DNA of 43,795 bases from Patescibacteria group bacterium (GTDB lineage: Bacteria; Patescibacteriota; Minisyncoccia; Minisyncoccales; JAHCRE01): the NCBI GenBank assembly GCA_020148025.1, contig JAHCRH010000005.1, positions 1-43,795 of the forward strand, given 5' to 3'. Positions within the stretch are counted from its first letter, which is position 1. Every line of letters begins with the position of its first letter. Shown piece by piece: positions 6,647 to 15,291 of this stretch. The position numbers and the translations under genes were made by a program. The notes beneath the pieces were generated by a model. The model was not told the DNA's origin. It searched no databases and saw only the letters and a list, made by a program, of their open reading frames with translations.

Positions 6647-8197
6647 ATGGAGGACTATTATCTTAAAGTTAATAAAGCTTCTGATCTTAAAGATAAAAAA
6701 GAAAGAATAATTTTTCGGACTTTGGAGATTTTGCCTGGTTTTTTAAGCTGGGCGATTTTATTTTTAGTTGTCATTTTATCTTGGCAAAAGCCAATTTTGG
6801 TAGCTATCTTTGTTATTTTTTTTGTAATTTTTTGGTTGTTTAGAACAATCTATTTTTCATTTCATCTCCGGGCCGGCTATCAAAAGATGAAAGAGCACGA
6901 AAATATTGATTGGCTGGAGAAGCTTAATCAACTGAAAAATAGAAATTGGAAAGACATCCATCATTTAATAGTCTTACCAATGTATAAAGAGCCTTTAGAG
7001 ATTATTAGAGAAACCTTTAAAGCTTTAGAGAATACTGATTATCCTAAAGATAAAATGATTATAGTTTTAGCTTGTGAGGAAAGAGCTGGAGGGCAAGCAA
7101 AAGAAATTGCCAAGATTATTGAAAAAGAATTTGCCAATAAATTTTTCAAATTTTTAGTCACTTTTCATCCCCCAGATTTACCCGGAGAGATTGCTGCTAA
7201 AAGTTCAAATGAGACCTTTGGGGCAAAAAAAGCCAAAGGGCTCATCATCGATCCTTTAAAAATCCCCTATCAAAATATAATTTTTTCTTCTTTTGATGCT
7301 GATACTAAAGTTTTTCCAAAATATTTCAGCTGTTTAACTTTCCATTATTTAACCTCGAAAAACCCAACCAGAACTAGTTTTCAACCCATTCCTCTTTTTA
7401 TTAATAATATCTGGCAGGCCCTTGGTATTTCTCGAGTTTTTTCCTTTTCCTCGACCTTCTGGCACACTATCAATCAGCAAAGGCCGGAAAAATTGATTAC
7501 TTTCTCTTCCCATTCAATGAGTTTTTTAGCCCTAGTTGATACTGGATTCAAACAGACCAATGTAGTTTCTGATGATTCGAGAATTTTTTGGCAATGCTTT
7601 TTAAAATATGACGGAGACTATAAAGTTCAGCCTATTTTTTATCCGGTTTCAATGGATGCTAATGTTTCTCGGAGTTTCTTTAGAACTTTAATCAATATCT
7701 ACAAACAACAAAGAAGGTGGGCTTATGGAATAGGGGATATCCCTTATTTTCTTTTTGGTTTTTTGAAAAATAAAAAAATCCCAATTTCAAAAAAATTTTC
7801 TTTAGGATTTGAGTTAATTGAAGGGCACTTATCTTGGGCCATTGCCTCGATTTTAATTTTTCTATTAGGCTGGTTACCTTTAGTTTTGGGAGGAGAGGAG
7901 TTTAAGCAGAGCCTAATTTCTTATAATTTACCTTTAATAACCAGAAATATTTTAACCTTAGCAATGATAGGCTTGATTGGGTCTATCTATTTTAGTCTTA
8001 ATTTACTTCCTCCTAAACCCCCTGAATACGGTCGGCTCAAATATTTATTTTTTGCTTTTCAATGGTTTTTGATTCCCCTAACAATGATATTTTTTGTTTC
8101 GCTACCAGCTTTAGATGCCCAGACAAGATTAATGTTAGGAAAATATATGGGTTTTTGGCCGACTGAGAAATTTCGGAGAAATTTCGAAGGAGGCTAA
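6647..8197 (+). CDS. Membrane glycosyltransferase, family-2/cellulose-synthase-like
   Basis: YKEPLEIIRETFKALENTDYPKDKMIIVLACEER, SSFDADTKVFPKYF, QQRRWAYG (QxxRW-like), TM helices. The listed ORF start 6581 lies inside tRNA-Glu, so ATG 6647 is preferred. Confidence 0.85.
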   Translation: MEDYYLKVNKASDLKDKKERIIFRTLEILPGFLSWAILFLVVILSWQKPILVAIFVIFFVIFWLFRTIYFSFHLRAGYQKMKEHENIDWLEKLNQLKNRNWKDIHHLIVLPMYKEPLEIIRETFKALENTDYPKDKMIIVLACEERAGGQAKEIAKIIEKEFANKFFKFLVTFHPPDLPGEIAAKSSNETFGAKKAKGLIIDPLKIPYQNIIFSSFDADTKVFPKYFSCLTFHYLTSKNPTRTSFQPIPLFINNIWQALGISRVFSFSSTFWHTINQQRPEKLITFSSHSMSFLALVDTGFKQTNVVSDDSRIFWQCFLKYDGDYKVQPIFYPVSMDANVSRSFFRTLINIYKQQRRWAYGIGDIPYFLFGFLKNKKIPISKKFSLGFELIEGHLSWAIASILIFLLGWLPLVLGGEEFKQSLISYNLPLITRNILTLAMIGLIGSIYFSLNLLPPKPPEYGRLKYLFFAFQWFLIPLTMIFFVSLPALDAQTRLMLGKYMGFWPTEKFRRNFEGG

Positions 8198-8222
8198 AAA
8201 CCAAAGGAGAGGTCGGGAGGAT

Positions 8223-8274
8223 TGGGTATCCCCCCGTAGTGGAAATATTAAAACCGCAAGGTTTTAAGGAGCGG
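8223..8274 (+). repeat. Palindromic repeat family P5, copy 2
   Basis: gggtatccccccgtagtggaaatat-taaaacc-gcaa-ggtttta-aggagcgg, similar to 31-99. Confidence 0.55.
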
Positions 8275-8373
8275 TGTTAGTCGAGCGAAGCGAGACGTGC
8301 CGCGACTTTTGGCCGACAGAAAAAATACGAAAATAGTAACCAGTAACGAGCAGCGAAAGGAATCTCCGGTTAC

Positions 8374-10548
8374 TTACTCTAAATGGATTCTTTCCCGAGA
8401 TTTCTCTAACCTTTCCCTTAATGAGGGATATTTCTTTAATTCAGGATCTTCTTCTAAAATTTCTTTAGCTGCTTTTCTAGTTTTTTCGACCAAGAATATA
8501 TCTTTTAAGGCTGACATTGCTAAATCAGGAATTCCCCATTGCCTCTGACCCAAAAAATCACCAGGCCCTCGAATTTTTAAATCCTTTTCAGCCAGCTCAA
8601 AACCATTTTCAGAAGAAATCAGAGCTTTCAATCGCTGATGAGTTTTCTTAGCTGGGGAATCAGTAAATAAAAAGCAGAAAGATTGATATTTTGATCTTCC
8701 TACTCTTCCTCGAAATTGATGGAGTTGGGCTAAGCCAAATCTTTCTGCTCCCTCAATCATCATTACCGTGGCATTGGGAACATCAATTCCCACTTCTATT
8801 ACCGAGGTTGAGACCAAAATATCAATTTTTTTATCTTTCCTGCCTTTGCCAGAAAAATGTTTCATTATCTCCTCTTTTTCTTTTGTAGTCATTTTTCCGT
8901 GTATCATTCCAACTTTTAAATCAGGAAAAACAATTTTTGACAATTTTTGATATTCCTCCTTTACTGCCCTTACCTCAGCCCAGCTTAAAACTTCTTTTTC
9001 TATTTTTTTCTTATCACTAGGCTCAATTCTCGGACAAATAACAAAAACCTGCCTTCTTTTTTTAACAACAGAACGTATAAAATCATAGGCAGCCTGACGA
9101 TTTTCTGGGGAAATCACCTTAGTGACGATTTTCTTCCTTCCCCTTGGTAGTTCATCAATTAAAGAAAGATCAAGATCACCATAAATAGTTAGGGCTAAAG
9201 TCCTTGGGATTGGGGTAGCGGTCATTGATAACAGGTGGGGAATTATTCTTGTTTTTTGTTGCTTGTTGCTTGTCGCTAATTTTGCCCTTTGTTCTACTCC
9301 AAACCGATGCTGTTCATCTAAGACAACCAGAGCCAATTTTCCAAAGCGCACCCTTTCTTGAATTAAGGCATGGGTGCCAATTAAAAGATCAATTTCTCCT
9401 TTTTTTAATTGTTCTAGAAGTTTTTCTCGAGAAATCTTGATGACTTTATTTTTCCTCCAGTTCTTAGCGACTCCCTGGGGGATTGCTTTTTTAGAAATAA
9501 TCTTATTTTCTTTTCCAGTCAAAAGCCCGATGTTCAAATTAAATTTTTTTAAAAGTTTGGAGATTCCCTGAAAATGTTGCTTAGCTAAAATTTCGGTTGG
9601 AGCCATAAAGGCCGCTTGGAAACCTGCCCTTACCACGTTTAAAGCAGCCAATACCGCCACCACTGTTTTTCCCGAACCAACATCACCTTCCAAAAGTCTG
9701 TTCATCGGTCTTGGTTTCTCAAGATCTTTCAGAATCTGCCAGGCTGATTTTTTTTGAGCGTCAGTTAACTCGAAGGGCAGGCTTTTAATAAAGTTCTTAA
9801 TTAACCGGAGATTAAAAGGAATTGAAATTGCCCTTTCTTTAGAGATTTTTAATTTCTCTCTTAAAACAAAAAGGGAAATAAAAAAAAGCTCCTCAAAAGA
9901 AAATCTTTTCTGAGCCTTCTTGGCTAAGGTTAAGGAATCCGGAAAATGAATCTGCCAGATAGCTCTTTGAATTGGCAAAATTTGAGAATCCCTCATTACC
10001 TTTTCTGGTAGAGGTTCAGGAATTTTCTTCTTGAACTTGACCAAAAGGGGTTTTAGAATGAATCTTAACCACCTCGAAGATAACCCTTCAGTTTCAGGAT
10101 AAACGGGGACAATTCTTCCAGTGTGAATTAGAGCTTTGGCTTGACTGATTTTCTCATAAGCCGGATTTGATAGATAGAGCCCTTTATCTCCAAAAGTTAT
10201 TTTTCCAGCCAAGCATAAATTATCTCCTGGCTTTAAAACTTTTGTTAAATAAGGTTGGTTAAACCAGACCACCTTTATTGCTCCCGATTTGTCCTCAACT
10301 ATTGCCTGAGTTAAAATCATTCTTTTTTTCCAGGTTCTGATATTTTCAATTTCCAGAATTCTTCCCTTAATACAACAGGTTTCATTAAGTCTTACTTGAG
10401 ATATTGGAATTATGTTTGAAAAATCCTCATAGCGATGAGGAAAGTGATAGAGGAGATCCCTGATTGTTTTTATCCCTAATTTTTTAAGCCTTTTTTGATA
10501 AGCAGGGCCAACCTGAGAAAGTTTGGCAATGGGAGTAGATAATTGCAT
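8374..10548 (-). CDS. recG: ATP-dependent DNA helicase RecG
   Basis: LLEGDVGSGKTVVAVLAAL, MAPTEILAKQHF, VVLDEQHRFGVEQR, MTATPIPRTLALT, GRVGRSKYQSFCFL. Confidence 0.95.
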   Translation of the reverse strand: MQLSTPIAKLSQVGPAYQKRLKKLGIKTIRDLLYHFPHRYEDFSNIIPISQVRLNETCCIKGRILEIENIRTWKKRMILTQAIVEDKSGAIKVVWFNQPYLTKVLKPGDNLCLAGKITFGDKGLYLSNPAYEKISQAKALIHTGRIVPVYPETEGLSSRWLRFILKPLLVKFKKKIPEPLPEKVMRDSQILPIQRAIWQIHFPDSLTLAKKAQKRFSFEELFFISLFVLREKLKISKERAISIPFNLRLIKNFIKSLPFELTDAQKKSAWQILKDLEKPRPMNRLLEGDVGSGKTVVAVLAALNVVRAGFQAAFMAPTEILAKQHFQGISKLLKKFNLNIGLLTGKENKIISKKAIPQGVAKNWRKNKVIKISREKLLEQLKKGEIDLLIGTHALIQERVRFGKLALVVLDEQHRFGVEQRAKLATSNKQQKTRIIPHLLSMTATPIPRTLALTIYGDLDLSLIDELPRGRKKIVTKVISPENRQAAYDFIRSVVKKRRQVFVICPRIEPSDKKKIEKEVLSWAEVRAVKEEYQKLSKIVFPDLKVGMIHGKMTTKEKEEIMKHFSGKGRKDKKIDILVSTSVIEVGIDVPNATVMMIEGAERFGLAQLHQFRGRVGRSKYQSFCFLFTDSPAKKTHQRLKALISSENGFELAEKDLKIRGPGDFLGQRQWGIPDLAMSALKDIFLVEKTRKAAKEILEEDPELKKYPSLRERLEKSRERIHLE

Positions 10549-10592
10549 AAATTAAAAAATGCAAAATAACAAATGAAAATTAGAATTTATTA

Positions 10593-10665
10593 TGCCCTCG
10601 AGAGGACTCGAACCTCTACTCTCAAGTTCCGCAAACTTGCATTTTATCCATTAAACTACGAGGGC
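10593..10665 (-). tRNA. tRNA-Arg(GCG)
   Basis: Reverse complement gccctcg...cgagggc, anticodon stem caagt/acttg with loop ttgcgga, T-arm agaggttcgagtcctct. Confidence 0.9.
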
Positions 10666-10673
10666 AAATTTTC

Positions 10674-10705
10674 ACCAAGCACATAAATTCCTTATGTGCT
10701 TCGGT
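10674..10705. repeat. Palindromic repeat family P3, copy 1
   Basis: accaagcacataa-attcc-ttatgtgcttcggt; similar to 17146-17176. Confidence 0.6.
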
Positions 10706-10777
10706 TTCAATTTAACATAAATTTTTCTTTACTTCAAGTTGACTTAATTAATTTTAATAGATAAGATTAAAATACAA

Positions 10778-10864
10778 GGAGAGGTGGTTGAGCGGTTCAA
10801 AACAGCGGCTTGCTAAGCCGCGACCGTTAATAGCGGTCCGTGGGTTCGAATCCCACCCTCTCCG
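10778..10864 (+). tRNA. tRNA-Ser(GCU)
   Basis: ggagagg/cctctcc acceptor, anticodon stem gcggc/gccgc with loop ttgctaa, long variable arm. Confidence 0.95.
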
Positions 10865-10874
10865 CTTTTATTCT

Positions 10875-10963
10875 GGAGGGGTGCCAGAGCGGACGATTGG
10901 GATGGTCTTGAAAACCATTGTAGGTGAAAGACCCTACCGCAGGTTCGAATCCTGCCCCCTCCG
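10875..10963 (+). tRNA. tRNA-Ser(UGA)
   Basis: ggagggg/cccctcc acceptor, anticodon stem atggt/accat with loop cttgaaa, long variable arm. Confidence 0.95.
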
Positions 10964-11164
10964 TAAGGTTCGCCCGGAGATGAACTCCTTCCCTTCTTAA
11001 ATGTGATTACTAACTTAATTGTGTTTTCTGTCATTTTACTTTGGGGACCACGACTCAAACATTCTTCTGAAGGAGAAAGATCATAAATTTAAATTATACA
11101 TTAATGCCTTAGATGAACTAAAATTGTAGCTTAAATTAATTTAACCTTATTTAACTCTCCGCAG

Positions 11165-11192
11165 GCGAAATCTCATCGGTTTCGCTTTTTAG
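11165..11192 (+). terminator. Probable intrinsic terminator
   Basis: gcgaaa-tctcatcgg-tttcgc followed by ttttt. Confidence 0.5.
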
Positions 11193-11249
11193 TTTTACCT
11201 TGAAATTTTCCTTAAGTAGGAATACTCTAAAAATAGAGAAACCCATTCT

Positions 11250-11906
11250 ATGAAAGAAACAATTAGGAAAATTTTATTACTGTCATTATATCTTTCCATT
11301 CTTTTTCTTATTATTGTATTACCCATTAATAATGTAGAAGCAAGAAGCGGATGTTGTTCTTGGCACGGTGGGGTCTGTACCTATAAATGCCCCGATGGTG
11401 TTAATGTTGGGTATATGTGTTGTGATGGAACTTCCCTCTCAGCAAAATGTGCTCCCTACTACCCGAGGTGTCCTACTAAACCAACGCCGAAGTGTCCTAG
11501 TTATTCCACTTATAACTCTTCCTCTGATTCCTGCGAGTGCAACTATGGATATATAGCTTCAGGAGGTGAATGTATCAATGCTGATACCTATTGTCATGAT
11601 AAATATGGTTCTCATTCGAGCTATGATATTTTATCGAAGGATTGCAAATGCGATTACGGATATACGTTAATGGATGGTAAGTGTGTTAAGCCAGAACCAA
11701 TTGAGGAACAACCAGCTAAGGAACAGTCCAGCGAGCAACCACCAGCACCACAAAGAGGTTTGCCAGCGCCAGAGGAACTTACTGCTGAAATTCCTAAAGA
11801 AGGTAGCGGTGAAGGATCTATTTTAGGGTGGATTATAGGAATAGGAATTGTAGCATATCTTTTCTACACATTTAAAAAAAAGAAAAGACCTATCGCTAGG
11901 CAATAA
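11250..11906 (+). CDS. Cys-rich secreted, C-terminally membrane-anchored surface protein (two EGF-like Cys modules)
   Basis: Signal peptide; repeated module C..(S/D)YG/S..Y(N/D)..S.(S/K)DC.C(N/D)YGY....G.C; C-terminal TM + KKKKRP tail. Confidence 0.6.
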   Translation: MKETIRKILLLSLYLSILFLIIVLPINNVEARSGCCSWHGGVCTYKCPDGVNVGYMCCDGTSLSAKCAPYYPRCPTKPTPKCPSYSTYNSSSDSCECNYGYIASGGECINADTYCHDKYGSHSSYDILSKDCKCDYGYTLMDGKCVKPEPIEEQPAKEQSSEQPPAPQRGLPAPEELTAEIPKEGSGEGSILGWIIGIGIVAYLFYTFKKKKRPIARQ

Positions 11907-11907
11907 A

Positions 11908-11991
11908 ATGCAACTCTCAAAAGAATCCATAGAAGAATTTAAAGAAATCCATAAGAAAGTCTTCGGAGAAGAGAATAGAAATCTAACATGA
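11908..11991 (+). CDS. 27-aa small ORF MQLSKESIEEFKEIHKKVFGEENRNLT, overlapping the tcmP start (ATGA)
   Basis: ATG 11908, TGA 11989-11991 overlaps ATG 11988; too short for the supplied ORF track. Confidence 0.45.
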   Translation: MQLSKESIEEFKEIHKKVFGEENRNLT

Positions 11992-13061
11992 AGCCCATAG
12001 AATTCTTTAAAAGCAAAAAGTCTTGGTCAAGGATGAAAGATAAGATTTTAGGTTGTTATTTGGTGCCGTATATAAACAAAGTGAAACAATTTAAAAAAGC
12101 GGTAGTTATCATAGATGGCTTTGCTGGATGCGGAATATACGGTGATAAAAGCGAAGGTTCTCCGATTATAATATGTAAAATTTTAGAAAGTTATAACAAG
12201 AAAGGAATAAAAGCCATCGGTATTTTTATCGACAGCGATCCAGGGTGCTTTAAGGAGTTAGAAAAGAATATAAAATATTTTAAAGATAAGGGCATAGCCA
12301 TTACTGAATTTGCTGATTTTCGAGAAATTGTACCAGAAATTATTAAGGTTGCTGAAAATTCACCAACCTTTTTTTATATTGACCCCTTTGGCATCGCTGG
12401 ATTAGAGTTTCGACACTTAGAAAATATATTTGAAAAAGTTAATAGATCTTCAACAGAGGTATTAGTTAATTTTAACTACCGAGTATTTTATAGAGAAATT
12501 AAGGCGCACCCCGAATTAGTAAGAGATGTTATGGATGGAGAGTATTATAAAGAGATTTTAAAGGATAAAACTCTTTCTAATGACCAAAAGGAAAAAAAGA
12601 TTTTAGAGAAGTACAAAGACTTATATCGAAAATATTTTAACTTTGTTGGATCCTGCCCTGTAATGTATAAAGACGAACAGGATGCTAAATATCATTTGAT
12701 ATTTGCAACTTCACATTTCGATGGCCTTAGATTAATGAATGACATAATGGGTAATGTTTATAGAGAATTTTATACCAAGGGTAGGCTTTTTGATACCACG
12801 CCTCCGGAAAAAAGAAGAGATTTAAAGTCATTAAGAGAAACCGTCATTAATTTAATGAGAGAAATTGGAATTACAAATAGGGAAAACATAAAAAAGATTT
12901 TAGTTCCAAAATCATTCATGAGATATAAAGAAGGAGATTATAATACATTGATCTCGAAATTGATAAAAGCAAGAAAAGTTTATAGTAAAACTGGCAGGTC
13001 TCGGATTAACGACCAAACACCAATCTCTCTGACTAAATTTCCTCAAGAGCCTAAAAAGTAG
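11988..13061 (+). CDS. TcmP-like (three-Cys-motif partner) protein
   Basis: VVIIDGFAGCGIYGDKSEGSPIIICKILE, FFYIDPFGIAGLEFRHLE; methyltransferase-like DxFxGxG and DPFG motifs. Confidence 0.7.
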   Translation: MKPIEFFKSKKSWSRMKDKILGCYLVPYINKVKQFKKAVVIIDGFAGCGIYGDKSEGSPIIICKILESYNKKGIKAIGIFIDSDPGCFKELEKNIKYFKDKGIAITEFADFREIVPEIIKVAENSPTFFYIDPFGIAGLEFRHLENIFEKVNRSSTEVLVNFNYRVFYREIKAHPELVRDVMDGEYYKEILKDKTLSNDQKEKKILEKYKDLYRKYFNFVGSCPVMYKDEQDAKYHLIFATSHFDGLRLMNDIMGNVYREFYTKGRLFDTTPPEKRRDLKSLRETVINLMREIGITNRENIKKILVPKSFMRYKEGDYNTLISKLIKARKVYSKTGRSRINDQTPISLTKFPQEPKK

Positions 13062-13096
13062 TACAATGAAAATGTAGGTAGCGAATTATTATAGCT

Positions 13097-13966
13097 ATGA
13101 GAAGATTTAAAAAACTTCCTAAAATAACACGGAAATCTTTACTTTATCGAACTAATGTCGAATACGGAGATTTTTGCATCAATCATGTTGAAGGTTGTTC
13201 GCATGGATGCAGGTATCCTTGTTATGCTATGCGAATGAAGATAAGGTGTGGAGCCGTTAAAAATTACAAGGAATGGATTAAGCCCAAAATCGTTAAGAAC
13301 GCTCTAGAATTATTAGAAAAAGAAATTCCAAGATATAAAGATAAGATAAACTTTGTTCATCTGTGTTTTTCTACCGACCCCTTTATGTACAGACAAAGAG
13401 AAGTGAGCAATCTTACCCTTAAAATTATTGAGAGGCTTAATAAAGATAATATTCGTTGCACCATTTTAACTAAAGGAGTTTACCCTCAAAAATTAGTGGA
13501 CACCGGGAAATATAGCAAGAAGAATATATATGGAATAACCCTTGTTTCTCTAAATAAAGACTTTAAAAGAAAATTTGAGCCATTTAGTGCTTCATTTAAA
13601 GACAGAATAGAAGGTTTAAAATATCTTCATAAGAAGGGTCTTAAAACTTGGGTAAGTATGGAACCTTATCCTACTCCGAATTTAGTTCAGCAGGACCTTT
13701 TAAGGATTTTGAGAAAGGTTTCTTTTGTGGATAAAATTATATTTGGGAAACTGAATTACAATGTAAAATCGAGCCAGTTTGAAAATAGCGGAGAGTTTTA
13801 TCAGGATTGTGCCAATACAGTTATTAATTTTTGCAAGAGTAATGGAATTGAGTATCACATAAAATACGGCACTCAAAAGGAAGATAATAAGAAGACAGAA
13901 AAGATTTTTAAAATGAGGAGGACAGCCCAAAAAGAGATATCTAAGGTTTTATCTTTGCCAATTTAA
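13097..13966 (+). CDS. Radical-SAM-like (spore-photoproduct-lyase-like) protein with atypical Cys spacing
   Basis: NHVEGCSHGCRYPCYAMRMK; HLCFSTDPFMYRQ; TILTKGVYPQKL; VSMEPYPTP. Confidence 0.65.
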   Translation: MRRFKKLPKITRKSLLYRTNVEYGDFCINHVEGCSHGCRYPCYAMRMKIRCGAVKNYKEWIKPKIVKNALELLEKEIPRYKDKINFVHLCFSTDPFMYRQREVSNLTLKIIERLNKDNIRCTILTKGVYPQKLVDTGKYSKKNIYGITLVSLNKDFKRKFEPFSASFKDRIEGLKYLHKKGLKTWVSMEPYPTPNLVQQDLLRILRKVSFVDKIIFGKLNYNVKSSQFENSGEFYQDCANTVINFCKSNGIEYHIKYGTQKEDNKKTEKIFKMRRTAQKEISKVLSLPI

Positions 13967-14098
13967 TAATAGACCGTAGCTAGTAATTCTCTCATTTGTT
14001 TTAAAGCGCCTTCCGGATAGCCAAACACTTCTTCCCATTTCAAGGTTCTAAAATCGTCCGCTAGACCGAGCCAAATCAAAAAAGCCCATCGCTGGGCT
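13963..14098 (-). pseudogene. Possible coding remnant (…QRWAFLIWLGLADDFRTLKWEEVFGYPEGALKQMRELLATVYY-stop)
   Basis: Open minus-strand frame with protein-like composition, no good start, runs into a terminator hairpin. Confidence 0.25.
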
Positions 14099-14104
14099 CT
14101 TTTA
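14083..14104. terminator. Intrinsic terminator, probably bidirectional
   Basis: aaaaaagccca-tcgc-tgggctctttta. Confidence 0.6.
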
Positions 14105-14138
14105 TTTATTTTATTCTTTTAATTTGTCCTTTATAGGT

Positions 14139-14561
14139 TCAACCCCTAAAGTCTTGAGTGAAATCGCAATTTGGAAAATTAGAACAACCATAAAATTTGC
14201 CAAACTTACCTTCTTTTATAACCAAAGAAGCTCCGCATTTAGGGCAGGCCTTTTCTGTTTCTTTTATTTTCTTGTAAATTTCTTCCCCCTTTCTATTAAA
14301 TAGATTTCGGCTCTTTTGGATGTATCTCCATAAGAAAAAGGAGCCAAAGAGCATAAATACCATCGTTGTGATTAAAAGATATATATTAAATGGAGTAGAG
14401 AGTAATGCTCCTCCAAACATAAATCCTATACCAAAGCTTATTTCAAAATACAAACGGCATTCATTCGCCGATTCTAATTTCCTGCTATCAACGAGGTAAA
14501 TGTCCTCGATACTGTAGCGCGCTTTAAGATTTCTTAAATCTATTTGTCCCTTTTCAGCCAT
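14139..14561 (-). CDS. Membrane protein with C-terminal topoisomerase-type zinc finger
   Basis: CPKCGASLVIKEGKFGKFYGCSNFPNCDFTQ; two TM segments upstream. Confidence 0.75.
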   Translation of the reverse strand: MAEKGQIDLRNLKARYSIEDIYLVDSRKLESANECRLYFEISFGIGFMFGGALLSTPFNIYLLITTMVFMLFGSFFLWRYIQKSRNLFNRKGEEIYKKIKETEKACPKCGASLVIKEGKFGKFYGCSNFPNCDFTQDFRG

Positions 14562-14562
14562 G

Positions 14563-14754
14563 TTATTTCTCCTTTACTTTTTTGACTAGTGTTTTTAAGA
14601 GCGCCTTCTTTTCTTCTTCAGGCATTTCTGGGGGAAGAGACTTTTCTATGATTTCCAAGGCTTCTTCATAAGAAAGGAAGCCTTTTTTCATAAGGTTGTT
14701 CATGATTTCGAATATGAGTTGAAGTGGATCAAATGGGCCGAATCTTATAGCCAT
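14563..14754 (-). CDS. Small hypothetical protein
   Basis: 63-aa ORF immediately upstream of, and co-directional with, 14139..14561. Confidence 0.4.
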   Translation of the reverse strand: MAIRFGPFDPLQLIFEIMNNLMKKGFLSYEEALEIIEKSLPPEMPEEEKKALLKTLVKKVKEK

Positions 14755-14841
14755 AGGATTAGAATTAATTAAGACCCTCTAGTTTCAATTCTAATAGTTT
14801 ATTATGGGGTTGTCTATGTTTTTTAATTTAAAGTATTACTT

Positions 14842-15291
14842 CTATCTCAAATTTAAGATAATTATTCGACCATTGTACACGGTCTTTCCTTGCCATCTTA
14901 ACCTCTTTTCATTTAGAGGGACAAGGATTAAAATAGAGTTAGAGAAATTTGGTTTATTGTCAAGCAGTTGAAAATGAGTTATTATTAAAGAAGCTAAAGA
15001 TTTCGTCAGCTCTTTTACAAACGGATTGTATTTGAATTTTTGGATTAACTCTTTTATCAAAGGATTTTGATAACCGATCGCGAAATAAAGACCACTGAGA
15101 ATTTTGGCTTGACATTTCGGGCACTTTCCCCCTTCTTGCAATCTTTTTGGCTTTTGGCAAAGACAGTATTGATATTGAGAAATTTCCAGAATAGATTTAC
15201 AATCTTCACAAAGATAGCTTCCTTCCCGGCCACAACTAAAACAAAATTCAGGAAAAAAGATATTTAATAAAAATTTTTTAATTTTTTCCAT
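14842..15291 (-). pseudogene. ComF-like protein truncated in the phosphoribosyltransferase domain
   Basis: N-terminal double zinc ribbon (CFSCGREGSYLCEDC, CQKPKRLQEGGKCPKC) up to LVPLNEKRLRWQG, then unrelated 17-aa tail and stop. Confidence 0.6.

Noticed and set aside
10788-11058. ORFs 10788..11000 (+) and 10813..11058 (-)
   Set aside because: They overlap the two tRNA-Ser genes. GGIRTHGPL / RIRTCG-type peptides are classic spurious translations of tRNA DNA.
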